A program made the translations under genes and the position numbers. The notes under the pieces are model-generated. The model saw nothing but the letters and a program-made list of their open reading frames with translations, was not told the origin of the DNA and made no database searches. 13,892 bases of DNA from DAIOFH01 sp036745875 (GTDB taxonomy: Bacteria; Planctomycetota; SZUA-567). Below, one piece after another: positions 1 to 7,728 of this stretch. The stretch covers positions 1 to 13,892 of the forward strand of contig DAIOFH010000104.1 of NCBI GenBank assembly GCA_036745875.1. The letters are read 5' to 3'. Each line of letters opens with the position of its first letter. Within the stretch, counting starts at the first letter, position 1.

Positions 1-719
1 CGCCGGACCAGGATATTGCGGTCGAGTTCCGTTCCTCCGATCTATTATTGATGATGATGCGTATTTTAGCATTAAAAAAGCAAACCCCCGGCTTACACAT
101 TTGGCGCTTCAGACCAGAACTGGATATGCCAATTACTAAATGGCTTTATGAAAGATTTCGTCTCGCAGCCCCTGGTAAAGACGAATCTTTTTATCTTGTT
201 TCAAGCTGTCTTACCCCGGCGTTTTGGGATACGACCGACTACTCCCTCTTTGCCGATATTCTTTCCAAACCCAAGCAGTATCCCGACTTTACCATGCAGT
301 GTCTTTCATCTCCATATATCGCGGTGAATGAGATCGCCATCAACGACGACATCCCTGCATCCTATGTTGATAATGGAAAACGGATGGCCAACAGAATGTT
401 TTCCCTGCTTTACGAAGCCGCATTGCGGAGGGACAAGCGCTTTTGTTTGCACAGGAGCGAAAAGATGCTCACCGGGTATTGGGCAGCGACAGGCAACCGC
501 ATGGTCTTTGCCGAAATGGATTCGTTTGAAAGAATGGAATCGACCTACGGCGCCTACAAAAATGTGGTCTGCATCGAAGGGCCTGCCTCCATCATTTGCG
601 ATTTCGCCAAAAGCGAGTTCAGCCGCCAAATAGCGAACGCCACTGACACCGCCGTTTTTTACCCGGGGAATGATGAAAAACAGCAAAGGTCCGCTTCAAC
701 GTCTTGTCGAACACAATAA
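1..719 (+). CDS. Hypothetical protein, probably 5'-partial at the window edge
   Basis: I do not recognise this protein. From the run of ATG codons at 51, 54 and 57 it is 222 residues or slightly less, with no membrane segment or signal peptide, and mixed aromatic and charged content (WRF, FYLVSSC, FWDTTDY, GYWAATGN). No Shine-Dalgarno sequence precedes the ATGs or the TTG at 48. The frame stays open leftwards to base 3, reading PDQDIAVEFRSSDLLL with codon use like the neighbours, so the gene probably starts outside the window. The alternative is coupled initiation at 51, because a TGA at 49-51 in another frame overlaps that ATG. The C-terminal 16 or so residues (after YPGN) are low-complexity and overlap the next gene in another frame, so the true end may be frameshifted at the T run 655-660. 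No function can be assigned. Confidence 0.55.
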   Translation, partial: PDQDIAVEFRSSDLLLMMMRILALKKQTPGLHIWRFRPELDMPITKWLYERFRLAAPGKDESFYLVSSCLTPAFWDTTDYSLFADILSKPKQYPDFTMQCLSSPYIAVNEIAINDDIPASYVDNGKRMANRMFSLLYEAALRRDKRFCLHRSEKMLTGYWAATGNRMVFAEMDSFERMESTYGAYKNVVCIEGPASIICDFAKSEFSRQIANATDTAVFYPGNDEKQQRSASTSCRTQ

Positions 720-921
720 CCAGATCCCGCCCAATACTTCATACAAGCTCGCCCGCCTCGGCCCGAACTTCGACGATATGGCGGAAGTGACCCACTATAT
801 GCAAAAAATGCGAAAAGTCGGGAACTTCCTTTTGGCCGAGCCGCGGGCGATTGTCCATGCCAGCTTGCTCGCCGACAATATCGTCAACAGTTGCCTGGAG
901 CAGGATTATGAGCCGGCATGA
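673..921 (+). CDS. Small hypothetical protein (82 aa), overlapping the preceding gene
   Basis: Unrecognised soluble protein, 82 residues from ATG 673 (a second ATG lies at 670). GGGG at 665-668 could act as a weak ribosome binding site. It overlaps the end of the preceding gene by 47 bases in the +1 frame. This reading frame is open upstream back to a TAG at 631-633, so the segment could instead be the real C-terminus of the preceding protein, displaced by a one-base indel in the six-T run at 655-660. The stop at 919-921 lies just before the next gene, so the three genes read as one plus-strand unit. The visible sequence (for example YMQKMRKVGNFLLAEPRA) looks helical. Nothing indicates a function. 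Confidence 0.5.
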   Translation: MKNSKGPLQRLVEHNNQIPPNTSYKLARLGPNFDDMAEVTHYMQKMRKVGNFLLAEPRAIVHASLLADNIVNSCLEQDYEPA

Positions 922-964
922 AACAATGAGCCACCTACTTACCAAAAAACCAGAGGAGAGCCAT

Positions 965-1750
965 ATGTTGGAAATTGCAAGTAACTATTCCACACTTATA
1001 TCGAGAAAGAAGATACTTCATATACCGACATGCATTTTAATTGAGTCCATGGCAACCGCGCATGGGCATTTGGCGCAATTGCTGGATGGCAAAAAGATCA
1101 CCGAAGACATGCTCGAATTCACGGCGCAAACCCTTCAGCGCGTGCTTGTCGATATCAAATCAACCAGAAAAGCCCTCTCGTCAGGCGACGTAAACACATT
1201 TCCCGGCGACTGGCGTGCAGACCGCTATAAAGCCGCAGGAATCTTCAGCCATCTGATCATGAAAGCGAACACGATCCAGAAAAACTCCTTCTCCCCCTAC
1301 CGCCAGGAGCTCGAGGAAATACTGTGGGGATTGAAGGATGTATGGGAAAAATTATTCATGATGCTTGACGGAAAATACGGGCACGGTTTTACGCACACGA
1401 ACCAGGCGGATTATTTTCATGGACAGATCGCCAACAACTGGCTCACCAACATGGCAAAGACCGTCATGTCCCTCAATAACGCCGCCATCTACGACTCCGA
1501 GGACACCTATCTCATCCTGCTCTGCTTCGAAAGGATAAAGACCCAGGTCGTTGACAAAATCCGTGAGCTGGAGAACAAGAATTTCATCCGAAGCAAATTT
1601 GACCGGGACAGGATCATATGCGTCTCCGACCACAAAATTGCCTTGGCCTACCCCAAATGCATGAAATTCACCGAAGACATCATCCGCCACCGGCAATCGA
1701 TTCCGCGGCGCAAAACATACGTCATGCCCCAGCGCGCCAAGCTATTTTGA
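965..1750 (+). CDS. Hypothetical cytoplasmic protein (261 aa)
   Basis: Unrecognised protein of 261 residues with no signal peptide or transmembrane segment; mainly helix-like with a His/aromatic-rich middle (KYGHGFTHTNQADYFHGQ, about residues 137-154). I chose ATG 965 because GAGGAG at 953-958 lies six bases upstream, an ideal Shine-Dalgarno. In-frame ATGs at 908 and 926 would give slightly longer products but have poorer ribosome binding sites, and the peptide before 965 is not convincing. The preceding gene ends 43 bases upstream, so co-transcription is likely. The first 70 bases are markedly AT-rich compared with the later genes in the window. The gene ends 20 bases before a strong bidirectional terminator. 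Confidence 0.72.
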   Translation: MLEIASNYSTLISRKKILHIPTCILIESMATAHGHLAQLLDGKKITEDMLEFTAQTLQRVLVDIKSTRKALSSGDVNTFPGDWRADRYKAAGIFSHLIMKANTIQKNSFSPYRQELEEILWGLKDVWEKLFMMLDGKYGHGFTHTNQADYFHGQIANNWLTNMAKTVMSLNNAAIYDSEDTYLILLCFERIKTQVVDKIRELENKNFIRSKFDRDRIICVSDHKIALAYPKCMKFTEDIIRHRQSIPRRKTYVMPQRAKLF

Positions 1751-1770
1751 TCTTCAGCCCAATCGACCCC

Positions 1771-1804
1771 AAAAAAAGAGCCGCCCGGAAGCGGCTCTTT
1801 TTTT
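1771..1804. terminator. Bidirectional intrinsic terminator between convergent genes
   Basis: A perfect stem (GAGCCGC 1778-1784 with GCGGCTC 1791-1797, loop CCGGAA) is flanked by seven As (1771-1777) and seven Ts (1798-1804), which extend the stem and give a U tract on either strand. It lies between the stop of the plus-strand gene ending at 1750 and the stop of the minus-strand rdgB at 1807, so it can terminate both. Confidence 0.93.
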
Positions 1805-1806
1805 AT

Positions 1807-2418
1807 TCACGGTATCTCAACCTTTTTGAGATCGTCAAGCATAGCCTGTATTGCCCTGCCTCGATGGCTTACCCGGTTCTTGTCCATATCTTTCGCCTCG
1901 GCGAAAGTCACGCCCAAATCGTCTGAAAGAAACAACGGATCATAGCCGAAGCCGTTTTCCCCGCGTGGGTGATCAAGGATAACGCCACGGCTTTCCCCGC
2001 GCCAGGTGCGTTCGCTTTCGTTGCCCTGCAGATCCGGTAAAACCAACGCCAAAACGCAGACAAAACCGGCTTTGCGCTTTTCCGGAATCAGGCCGGACAT
2101 GCGCCGCAGCAGTTCCCTATTGTTTTCGCCGTCCCCGGCATCCGGACCGGCGAAGCGCGCCGAATACACTCCCGGCTCGCCGCCAAGGCTGTCGACGGAT
2201 AACCCCGAATCGTCGGCCAGAGACGGCATACCGCTTATCTGCGCGGCGTAACGCGCCTTGAGAAGCGCATTTTCGGCAAAAGTACTGCCCGTCTCCTCCG
2301 GCGGTTCGGCGTCTGGAAACGCATCCATGCCGACCAAGGTTATCCCCAGTGGCTCCAGCATGGAGGCAAGTTCCCGGATCTTTTTTTTATTGTGACTCGC
2401 CAAAACAAGCTTCTGCAT
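1807..2418 (-). CDS. rdgB: XTP/dITP diphosphatase (non-canonical purine NTP pyrophosphatase, RdgB/HAM1 family)
   Basis: Hydrolyses dITP, XTP and ITP to monophosphates plus pyrophosphate, keeping deaminated purines out of DNA and RNA; a cytosolic, Mg-dependent, usually dimeric enzyme. All family signatures are visible in the 203-residue product: N-terminal SHNKKK (8-13) for phosphate binding, ETGSTFAENALLKA (42-55), the catalytic-acid motif ADDSGL (68-73), GVYSARFAG (83-91), GFGYDPLF (156-163) and the base-recognition motif SHRGRA (184-189). Length is typical (about 195-205). ATG at 2416-2418 is preferred; a GTG directly upstream (2419-2421) would add one residue. No strong Shine-Dalgarno is visible, because a repeated intergenic element ends at 2425, only a few bases before the start. 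It is the last gene of a minus-strand unit, 79 bases after the exported-protein gene. The closing ..EIP ends right at the terminator. Confidence 0.97.
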   Translation of the reverse strand: MQKLVLASHNKKKIRELASMLEPLGITLVGMDAFPDAEPPEETGSTFAENALLKARYAAQISGMPSLADDSGLSVDSLGGEPGVYSARFAGPDAGDGENNRELLRRMSGLIPEKRKAGFVCVLALVLPDLQGNESERTWRGESRGVILDHPRGENGFGYDPLFLSDDLGVTFAEAKDMDKNRVSHRGRAIQAMLDDLKKVEIP

Positions 2419-2424
2419 CACGTC

Positions 2425-2500
2425 ACACCGTTTCTAGCTGTATGTTTCCGTTCCTGCTTACCTATTTCAGTCCACCTGTTTTCGACTGAAATCGTTGTTA
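2425..2500 (-). repeat. Intergenic repeat element, copy A
   Basis: Read on the minus strand, this copy starts on the TAA stop of the exported-protein gene (2498-2500). It has an arm CAACGATTTCAG (2497-2486), a perfect 9-bp hairpin ATTTCAGTC/GACTGAAAT (2492-2484 with 2472-2464, 11-nt loop), a second arm CTGAAATAGGTA (2470-2459), then a 43-bp block (2467-2425) that matches 8889-8931 at 33 of 43 positions by my alignment. The stop-plus-arm boundary matches copy B at 13 of 15 positions. There is no T run after the hairpin, so it is not an intrinsic terminator. Confidence 0.65.
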
Positions 2501-4321
2501 TTCCCCGCCGTCGGAAAAGTCATGATTGCCGACATTGTCGGTAAGGCCGATAGACACGGCCAGAGCCTTGAGGCTGTTCCAGGAAAGCCTGCCGTCCACA
2601 AGCGAAATGCCCTGCCTCTGTGTACCGGTCATAAGCCAAGATTTCCCCGTGTCCCGGTACTCGTACATTTCCTTGGCAATTTTGGCGGACAGCGGTTCTT
2701 CCTCGTCCAGGGCAAGCAACCGCCAGTCAGCCGCTTCCGACAGCACCATTTGTATAAAGGTTACCGGCGAGAAAACAATCATCATGGAAGCGCCCGCGGA
2801 TCCGACCATTGTGAAGGCCTGACGGACGTTCGCCGTTCCCTGCTGATCCGGGCGGAAAACATCGGCCACGATCTCAAGCTGGTGCTCTTTAACCAATACC
2901 GGTTCACGGTCATTTACCGCCCCCCAAGCCATAGCCAGCATTCTCCCCGACAACCGCGCGGTAAAAATACAGTCGAAAATGTTTTTACGCGGCAACTGAT
3001 TTCCGTCACTAAGAGAGATTGTCAACCGGCACTGCCCGTCGTCGATGGATTGCAGTTCCAACTCCCAATCCAGTTGGGCCAGAGCGGCCTGCACCGGCCC
3101 TTCGGAATTCAAGGCGCTTTCCAGCACCAGCCAGGCAGCCTCGAGAAGTTCGGGATTTTGCCACTCGCTCACGACCAGCCGCGTCGAACGCAGCCCGGGG
3201 TTGGAGGACGGCGGCGCAATCCAGGCGACTGACGCTTCCGTGAGGGACGCCCGCCGCAAGGTGTCGGCGAAAGCGGTTGCCACATCCTTTGCTCCCGAAG
3301 GGACAACGCCACCGGCAGCGCCAAGGAGCAAACGGCCAACCAGGTTTTCCATATCCCTGAACATCGCGGCGTCGAAGGCCATGGCATAGGTGATTGCGGA
3401 ATTGCCAGGAATGTGCCGTATGGTGGCAAGTTCGGACTGGGGACGCGTGTCATTTCCATGTCCTGTTGTTCTGAAACGCCATTCGATCCCGATTTCGTCA
3501 AACCATACGTCAAATTCGAGTCTGCTCATCGACATCGGCCACGAGGCAAGGTCTTCGGCAAGCGACTGCATCAATTTCGCCCTTGCCGGTTCGGGTCGCC
3601 AGAAGGCGATAAAATCGGTCACCAAACGATCTATCTGTGTCCGCCACCAATACACGCCCGTTTCCGAATGCTGCCACCCGGCAAAGCGTGATGGCTGAAA
3701 AGAGACCTTGATGTCGGGTGCTATTTCATGCCCTATCACCGTACCCAAGAGGCCGCGCGAAGCGCCTGCGGATTCATAGATCGCCCGAGCGGATTGGACC
3801 GCATTGCGTTCAGTGCCGAAAACAGCCAGATTACCCGGCAACCACTCGAGGTAATAATACTTTATATTCCCGTCGGGATCGAGTTCACTCATTACGGAAA
3901 TATCGCCAATGCCTTCAGTGTCGGAAAGGCCTTGGCGCATCAGCGTCGTCAAATAACTGTCCTGGTTGTCGACAGGAAAAATCCAGACAAGGGACAGCGG
4001 CCCCGGCCTGGTAGGCACCAGGAGAATCCCTTCAATCCAGGCATCGACGGCAAGGCCGGAGAAAAACGGGTTTTTTATGGAAGAACCAATTATTGATTGC
4101 AGTGGTGGCCGGATCGTTCCCTGATTATGGAGATCGGCCATGAATTGGACCAGTTCGCTATCCTGGCTGTCAAGCCGTTCGACGTCGGAGAAACGCAAGA
4201 CCATGATCTCCCCCATCTCACCGGAATCGGCATCAAGCGCCAGCACGGCAGAAGAGGGATCGAGCGCCGAAAGAAAAAGCGCGAGAATTAGAAGGGTGCT
4301 TTTGGCGAATAGGAATCTCAT
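2498..4321 (-). CDS. Exported protein of unknown function (607 aa)
   Basis: Unrecognised. The N-terminus (MRFLFAKSTLLILALFLSAL) is a clear signal peptide with a likely cleavage near VLA-28, and no later membrane helix is obvious, so I infer a periplasmic or outer-membrane-associated protein. The mature part alternates hydrophobic strands with helices and resembles in general style large exported proteins of the DUF3352 type, but I cannot confirm membership. Only two cysteines are visible in the mature part, and there is no lipobox. The start codon (4319-4321) overlaps the stop of the upstream AsmA-like gene as ATGA, showing translational coupling; the two products probably act in the same envelope process. 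The stop codon is the first base triplet of repeat element copy A, followed by rdgB. Confidence 0.9.
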   Translation of the reverse strand: MRFLFAKSTLLILALFLSALDPSSAVLALDADSGEMGEIMVLRFSDVERLDSQDSELVQFMADLHNQGTIRPPLQSIIGSSIKNPFFSGLAVDAWIEGILLVPTRPGPLSLVWIFPVDNQDSYLTTLMRQGLSDTEGIGDISVMSELDPDGNIKYYYLEWLPGNLAVFGTERNAVQSARAIYESAGASRGLLGTVIGHEIAPDIKVSFQPSRFAGWQHSETGVYWWRTQIDRLVTDFIAFWRPEPARAKLMQSLAEDLASWPMSMSRLEFDVWFDEIGIEWRFRTTGHGNDTRPQSELATIRHIPGNSAITYAMAFDAAMFRDMENLVGRLLLGAAGGVVPSGAKDVATAFADTLRRASLTEASVAWIAPPSSNPGLRSTRLVVSEWQNPELLEAAWLVLESALNSEGPVQAALAQLDWELELQSIDDGQCRLTISLSDGNQLPRKNIFDCIFTARLSGRMLAMAWGAVNDREPVLVKEHQLEIVADVFRPDQQGTANVRQAFTMVGSAGASMMIVFSPVTFIQMVLSEAADWRLLALDEEEPLSAKIAKEMYEYRDTGKSWLMTGTQRQGISLVDGRLSWNSLKALAVSIGLTDNVGNHDFSDGGE

Positions 4322-6339
4322 GGCGTGTTCCCGCGTACAGAACCCATCTCCTCGCGCAGGCGCAACGCATCCTGAAGGAAGGGATGCGAAAATTCAAGGC
4401 CCTTTTCCGGATCATAGGTAAAGGTCGTTCTCAAGCCTTCGCCTGTTCCGGCAAGCAAGGTAAGCACTTCGGCGAATTCCGGGTTGGCCACGGCGACAGC
4501 GTTCAACAGCACAGCCGGGCCAGCCAGACGCGCCTCGCCATTGGCGCGGCCGTCCGGCGCGAAAGCGATCCAGCCGCGCATTTCGTTGCTGCCGTCGATA
4601 TGCGCCACGTAATCGACGCGGGTGCCGAGACCTTCCTCCCAGTCGGAAACGACCGACAGTTGTTCGAATACGGCAGTCGACAAGGCGGCAATCTCGGACA
4701 AAGGTCCCGCATCGCCGCCGCCCCAGCGGGGAAGCTCGTCAACAATGGCCTGGGGGATGGAGGAGGCGATTTTCCACCATGCGCCGGAATTGGCGAGATC
4801 GATAGTGGATTTAGCCAAAACAACGTTAAAAGCCCAATAGCCCTTGCCGTCTGAATACTGTGGCAAAGTGCCGCGCCAGGTCAAATTTCCTTTTCCACCG
4901 GCCAGACTGACCTGCCAGGCGGGAGGAAGCAGCCTGGATATCCTGGTGGCGAATTGTTTGGCGTCGATTCTCTCCGCCGCCGCGGTGATTACCGTTTCCC
5001 TGCCTTGACCCAGCGTCAACGCCGATCTGGCTTTGCCCTCAAAGAGGTCTGCTTCGGCCAGGGCGTTCAGCCCCGACGCGCTTCTTGTAATGGCCAGGGT
5101 CAGGTTGTTGCCTTCCCAGCCGTAGCCCCGCCATTGCCGCGCATTCCAGGTTATGTTTGAAATAAGGCCGGGCAACCATGCGGACCAGCCGCGTTTGCTG
5201 ACAAATGAGGCGGACAAATCCTCAAGAGATACAACATCGCACTGCATCTCGAGGCGTTCAGTCCTCCCGTCGCTGCCGATCGGCAGGTGGATATCAAAGC
5301 CGCCAAATCCCGAGGGCCCAAGGCGGATCAAGGCGGTGCGTTCCCTGTCGCTATCGCCGAAGGGAAGATCCATTTTCAACGGCGCGCTTCGCGGAAGTCC
5401 AAATGCGGCCAACGGCGCGTCCGCCACTTCGCCTTCGAGTTTGACCCAGTTGGCTCCATCCGAATCCTCGTAGAATCGGGCCAGCCCGGAGAAAAATCCA
5501 GGTATCGCCTCCAGAGGCATTCTCCCGAAGAAAAACGGCAATGCGGCGGCGGGAAGATTATTGACCCGGACTTCACTATTGTCTGGACGCAACCGAACCT
5601 TGTCGCCGTCCAACTCGAAAAGAACGGTGGCGGCGGGAATGGAAAAGTTCCCCGTCAACTCCTGTTCCGACTCCAAGTGGGTGAAGACAAAGGGAATGTC
5701 GGGGGCGCGTATCACCAGACGCCTGGAATCCCTGCTCGTTTCAACTTCCGCATTGACCCTGATTTTCAATTCGAATCCGCGTTTCCTGACCGAGAATTCG
5801 CCATCGCGAATCTGTGCCCTGAATCCGGAGAACAGCGGCATGGGGTAGGGAAATTCGGAAGTTTTCGCCGAGAGCGGACTCATAAGGCCGTCAAAGCTCC
5901 ACTCGCCGCCCTCGCCCTGCTCAATCTGGACTTTTGGCGCTTTTAAATCCAACTGCACAATACCAGGCTTCAACCGGTAGAAGGAATAGAAAGGCACTCT
6001 GGCGATCATTTCTCCCAGAGTGAAAAATTTCCCGGAAAACAACGGTGTGGGATGTTCTACCTCAAGGTTGCGGATATAGAAGCGCGAGTCGCGCAAAATG
6101 TTCAGGCGGAGGCGAGTGTAGTTCAGAAGCGAGACATCAGCATTGAGGTTTTCATCCAGCCAATCCTGGAAAGCTCGTTGCCTCACGTTAGAGTTCATGG
6201 CGCGCTGCGCCAGCCAAGCCGCCAGAAAGACGCCTCCCACAACAACAACCAAAGGTATAAGCCAGTGGATAAAACGTTTATATCGCGTAAAAAAACCAGG
6301 CTTTTTCCGCTCTTCGGTTTTTTTGTGAATGGTGGTCAT
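4318..6339 (-). CDS. AsmA-like inner-membrane-anchored envelope protein (673 aa)
   Basis: Likely a member of the AsmA/DUF748 superfamily: a short cytoplasmic N-terminus, one transmembrane helix (about residues 24-45, IHWLIPLVVVVGGVFLAAWL), then a long beta-rich periplasmic part. The segment DLKAPKVQIEQGEGGEWSFDGL (about 131-152, here with one long motif described by its ends DLKAP and FDGL) is characteristic of the AsmA N-terminal region, and the C-terminal part (GNLTWRGTLPQYSDG, IDLANSGAW, RGWIAFAPDGRANGEARLAGP) shows the repeated strand pattern of bridge-like AsmA proteins. Known relatives help move phospholipid to, or control assembly of, the outer membrane. It is the first gene of the minus-strand unit and overlaps the exported-protein gene by four bases. 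A TTGACA-containing promoter and a TTGCCA palindrome lie upstream. The ATG at 6337-6339 has only a weak GGAA upstream. Specific substrate unknown. Confidence 0.85.
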   Translation of the reverse strand: MTTIHKKTEERKKPGFFTRYKRFIHWLIPLVVVVGGVFLAAWLAQRAMNSNVRQRAFQDWLDENLNADVSLLNYTRLRLNILRDSRFYIRNLEVEHPTPLFSGKFFTLGEMIARVPFYSFYRLKPGIVQLDLKAPKVQIEQGEGGEWSFDGLMSPLSAKTSEFPYPMPLFSGFRAQIRDGEFSVRKRGFELKIRVNAEVETSRDSRRLVIRAPDIPFVFTHLESEQELTGNFSIPAATVLFELDGDKVRLRPDNSEVRVNNLPAAALPFFFGRMPLEAIPGFFSGLARFYEDSDGANWVKLEGEVADAPLAAFGLPRSAPLKMDLPFGDSDRERTALIRLGPSGFGGFDIHLPIGSDGRTERLEMQCDVVSLEDLSASFVSKRGWSAWLPGLISNITWNARQWRGYGWEGNNLTLAITRSASGLNALAEADLFEGKARSALTLGQGRETVITAAAERIDAKQFATRISRLLPPAWQVSLAGGKGNLTWRGTLPQYSDGKGYWAFNVVLAKSTIDLANSGAWWKIASSIPQAIVDELPRWGGGDAGPLSEIAALSTAVFEQLSVVSDWEEGLGTRVDYVAHIDGSNEMRGWIAFAPDGRANGEARLAGPAVLLNAVAVANPEFAEVLTLLAGTGEGLRTTFTYDPEKGLEFSHPFLQDALRLREEMGSVRGNTP

Positions 6340-6367
6340 TTAATGTCGTTTCCAAGTAAATCCGTAT

Positions 6368-6383
6368 TTGCCAAAAATGGCAA
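6368..6383. promoter_or_regulatory. Operator-like palindrome TTGCCA-N4-TGGCAA
   Basis: A perfect 6-bp inverted repeat around AAAA. It would sit just downstream of the predicted start site of the minus-strand AsmA-like transcript, where a repressor could act. It has no T run and the stem is short, so a DNA-binding site is more likely than an RNA terminator. The binding protein is unknown. Confidence 0.35.
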
Positions 6384-6390
6384 CCTAAAC

Positions 6391-6424
6391 TGTATAGTGT
6401 CCCGAAATTCCGGTTATTTGTCAA
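6391..6424 (-). promoter_or_regulatory. Candidate sigma-70 promoter for the AsmA-like operon
   Basis: On the minus strand a consensus -35 TTGACA (6424-6419) is followed by a TATA-like -10 region ACACTATACA (6400-6391). Spacing is 19-20 bases depending on the hexamer chosen, longer than ideal, so the call is tentative. The leader to the ATG at 6339 would be about 45 bases. Confidence 0.4.
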
Positions 6425-6544
6425 CATAACTTTCATAATTCAAAAGCGTTATCCGCCTTTTACGGAGCACTGAATTTTAGCGCTTTTCTTTCCTCCATTA
6501 GCTGTTAGTATAGGGGGCATTCCAAAGAGTGGAAGGTATAAGCG

Positions 6545-7630
6545 ATGTTGGCCGCACCGGACAGCACCTATGCAAAGAGAAGCGGCAGGCTGTTTTTTCT
6601 CAGCCTGCTTCTTTCCGTGTGCCTGAACGGACTTGCCATCCACTTTCTGGGACAGTTGAGTTATTCTATCAAGGACCATGCATTTTACCTGTTGATCCAC
6701 AAGGAATCCGCCTTCGAGATGCGTATCGGCCCGGCCTATGAGGTCAAGCCTGCCATGCCCCGCTTTGCCAAGGATGCAGCGATTTCGGAAGGGCGCTACG
6801 ACATGACGTCCACCGCCCCACCCCTTTCCCGTTTCGGTGGGGAGAATGATGATGAAGCAGCTCCTTCCGGTCTGCCGCCGCGCGACAGTAACGAGGCGTT
6901 TTCCACCCAACCCAACACCCCATATGTCCCGCCTGAGCAGTATCCTCAACGTCGCGGGCTGGTCCAGCCCCGTGGCGGCATCGATCTGCCGGCGGACAAC
7001 CTCCGATTCGAAGTGCCGCAGGCGATCAAGCCGAAGAAGACCAAGACTTGGCAGGTTGAAGAAGCGCGTTTCGATTTGGCGTTGACATCACCTACCGCAA
7101 CAGCCGACGCTCTCCTGGCTGCGCTGTCTCCCACTGTGATCATCGTCGAACCGAACAAGACGCTCCTGGTCGGTCAGCGCGAAGCGGCTGCCGCCCGCAT
7201 AGACATGCCCGGGAAAGACAGCGAGCCAAACCACAGCCGAACGGTAAAAGAGCGCGAAGCCAATTTCCCGCTGCCTGAAACCTACGAAGATTACTCCTCG
7301 TTTGCCGCATCGAAAGAGGAAGGTCATGACGATGCGTATGGCGCGAAGGAGGCGGTGAGGATCGCTGGCGGATTCGCCGTCATCTACCCGGAAAGGTCGA
7401 TGCGGCTGAAAGAAATGGGGACCGTGGTGTTGACGGCGGTGATAACCGCGGAAGGCAGAAGCGAAAAGATAACGGTGGTGCAATCCAGCGGTTTTCCCGG
7501 CCTCGACCTGGCGGCGCTCGAGGCGGTGAGGAATGCGCGCTTCCACCCCCAAACCATTGACGGCCGGCCAATGCCGTCACAGGAAAGCTTTGAAATCGTC
7601 TTCAGGCTCAATGACGACACCGCTGAGTAG
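6545..7630 (+). CDS. TonB-family energy transducer protein (361 aa)
   Basis: A TonB-like protein: short cytoplasmic N-terminus, one membrane anchor (about residues 15-36, LFFLSLLLSVCLNGLAIHFL), a long extended periplasmic linker rich in Pro, Arg, Glu and Gln (about 40-260), and a C-terminal TonB domain (about 275-357: YPERSMRLKEMGTVVLT, then SGFPGLDLAALEAVRNARFHP). TonB proteins transmit the inner-membrane proton gradient, harvested by ExbB-ExbD, to outer-membrane receptors. No exbB, exbD or TonB-dependent receptor is in this window, so it may serve a remote partner. Start ATG 6545 has GGAAGG at 6531-6536, eight bases upstream. It is divergent from the AsmA-like operon. The anchor is a little unusual in lacking the classic SHLS motif, so I do not use the symbol tonB. 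Confidence 0.88.
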   Translation: MLAAPDSTYAKRSGRLFFLSLLLSVCLNGLAIHFLGQLSYSIKDHAFYLLIHKESAFEMRIGPAYEVKPAMPRFAKDAAISEGRYDMTSTAPPLSRFGGENDDEAAPSGLPPRDSNEAFSTQPNTPYVPPEQYPQRRGLVQPRGGIDLPADNLRFEVPQAIKPKKTKTWQVEEARFDLALTSPTATADALLAALSPTVIIVEPNKTLLVGQREAAAARIDMPGKDSEPNHSRTVKEREANFPLPETYEDYSSFAASKEEGHDDAYGAKEAVRIAGGFAVIYPERSMRLKEMGTVVLTAVITAEGRSEKITVVQSSGFPGLDLAALEAVRNARFHPQTIDGRPMPSQESFEIVFRLNDDTAE

Positions 7631-7728
7631 TTGACATCATTCCCCCAGTTAAAGAGGTCTTGTCGATAAAAACGCTCGAGAATGTACCTTCCTGAAATAC
7701 TTTAAGATAGCACATTTGAACGAAAAGA

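Noticed and set aside
655..661. TTTTTTA as a programmed -1 slippery site between the first two genes
   Set aside because: The heptamer is not in the phase needed for tandem -1 slippage, and the shift needed to reach the second frame is +1.
851..964. Longer N-terminus for the 261-residue protein
   Set aside because: It would overlap the preceding gene and lacks a good ribosome binding site, while ATG 965 has an ideal one.
5287..5946. 219-codon plus-strand open frame inside the AsmA-like gene
   Set aside because: Antisense shadow with no start signal and no recognisable domain; the minus-strand gene shows a membrane anchor and AsmA pattern.
7650..7669. FliA-like TAAA ... GTCGATAA before the binding-protein gene
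   Set aside because: Only 8 bases separate the boxes instead of 15; a better sigma-70 promoter lies downstream.
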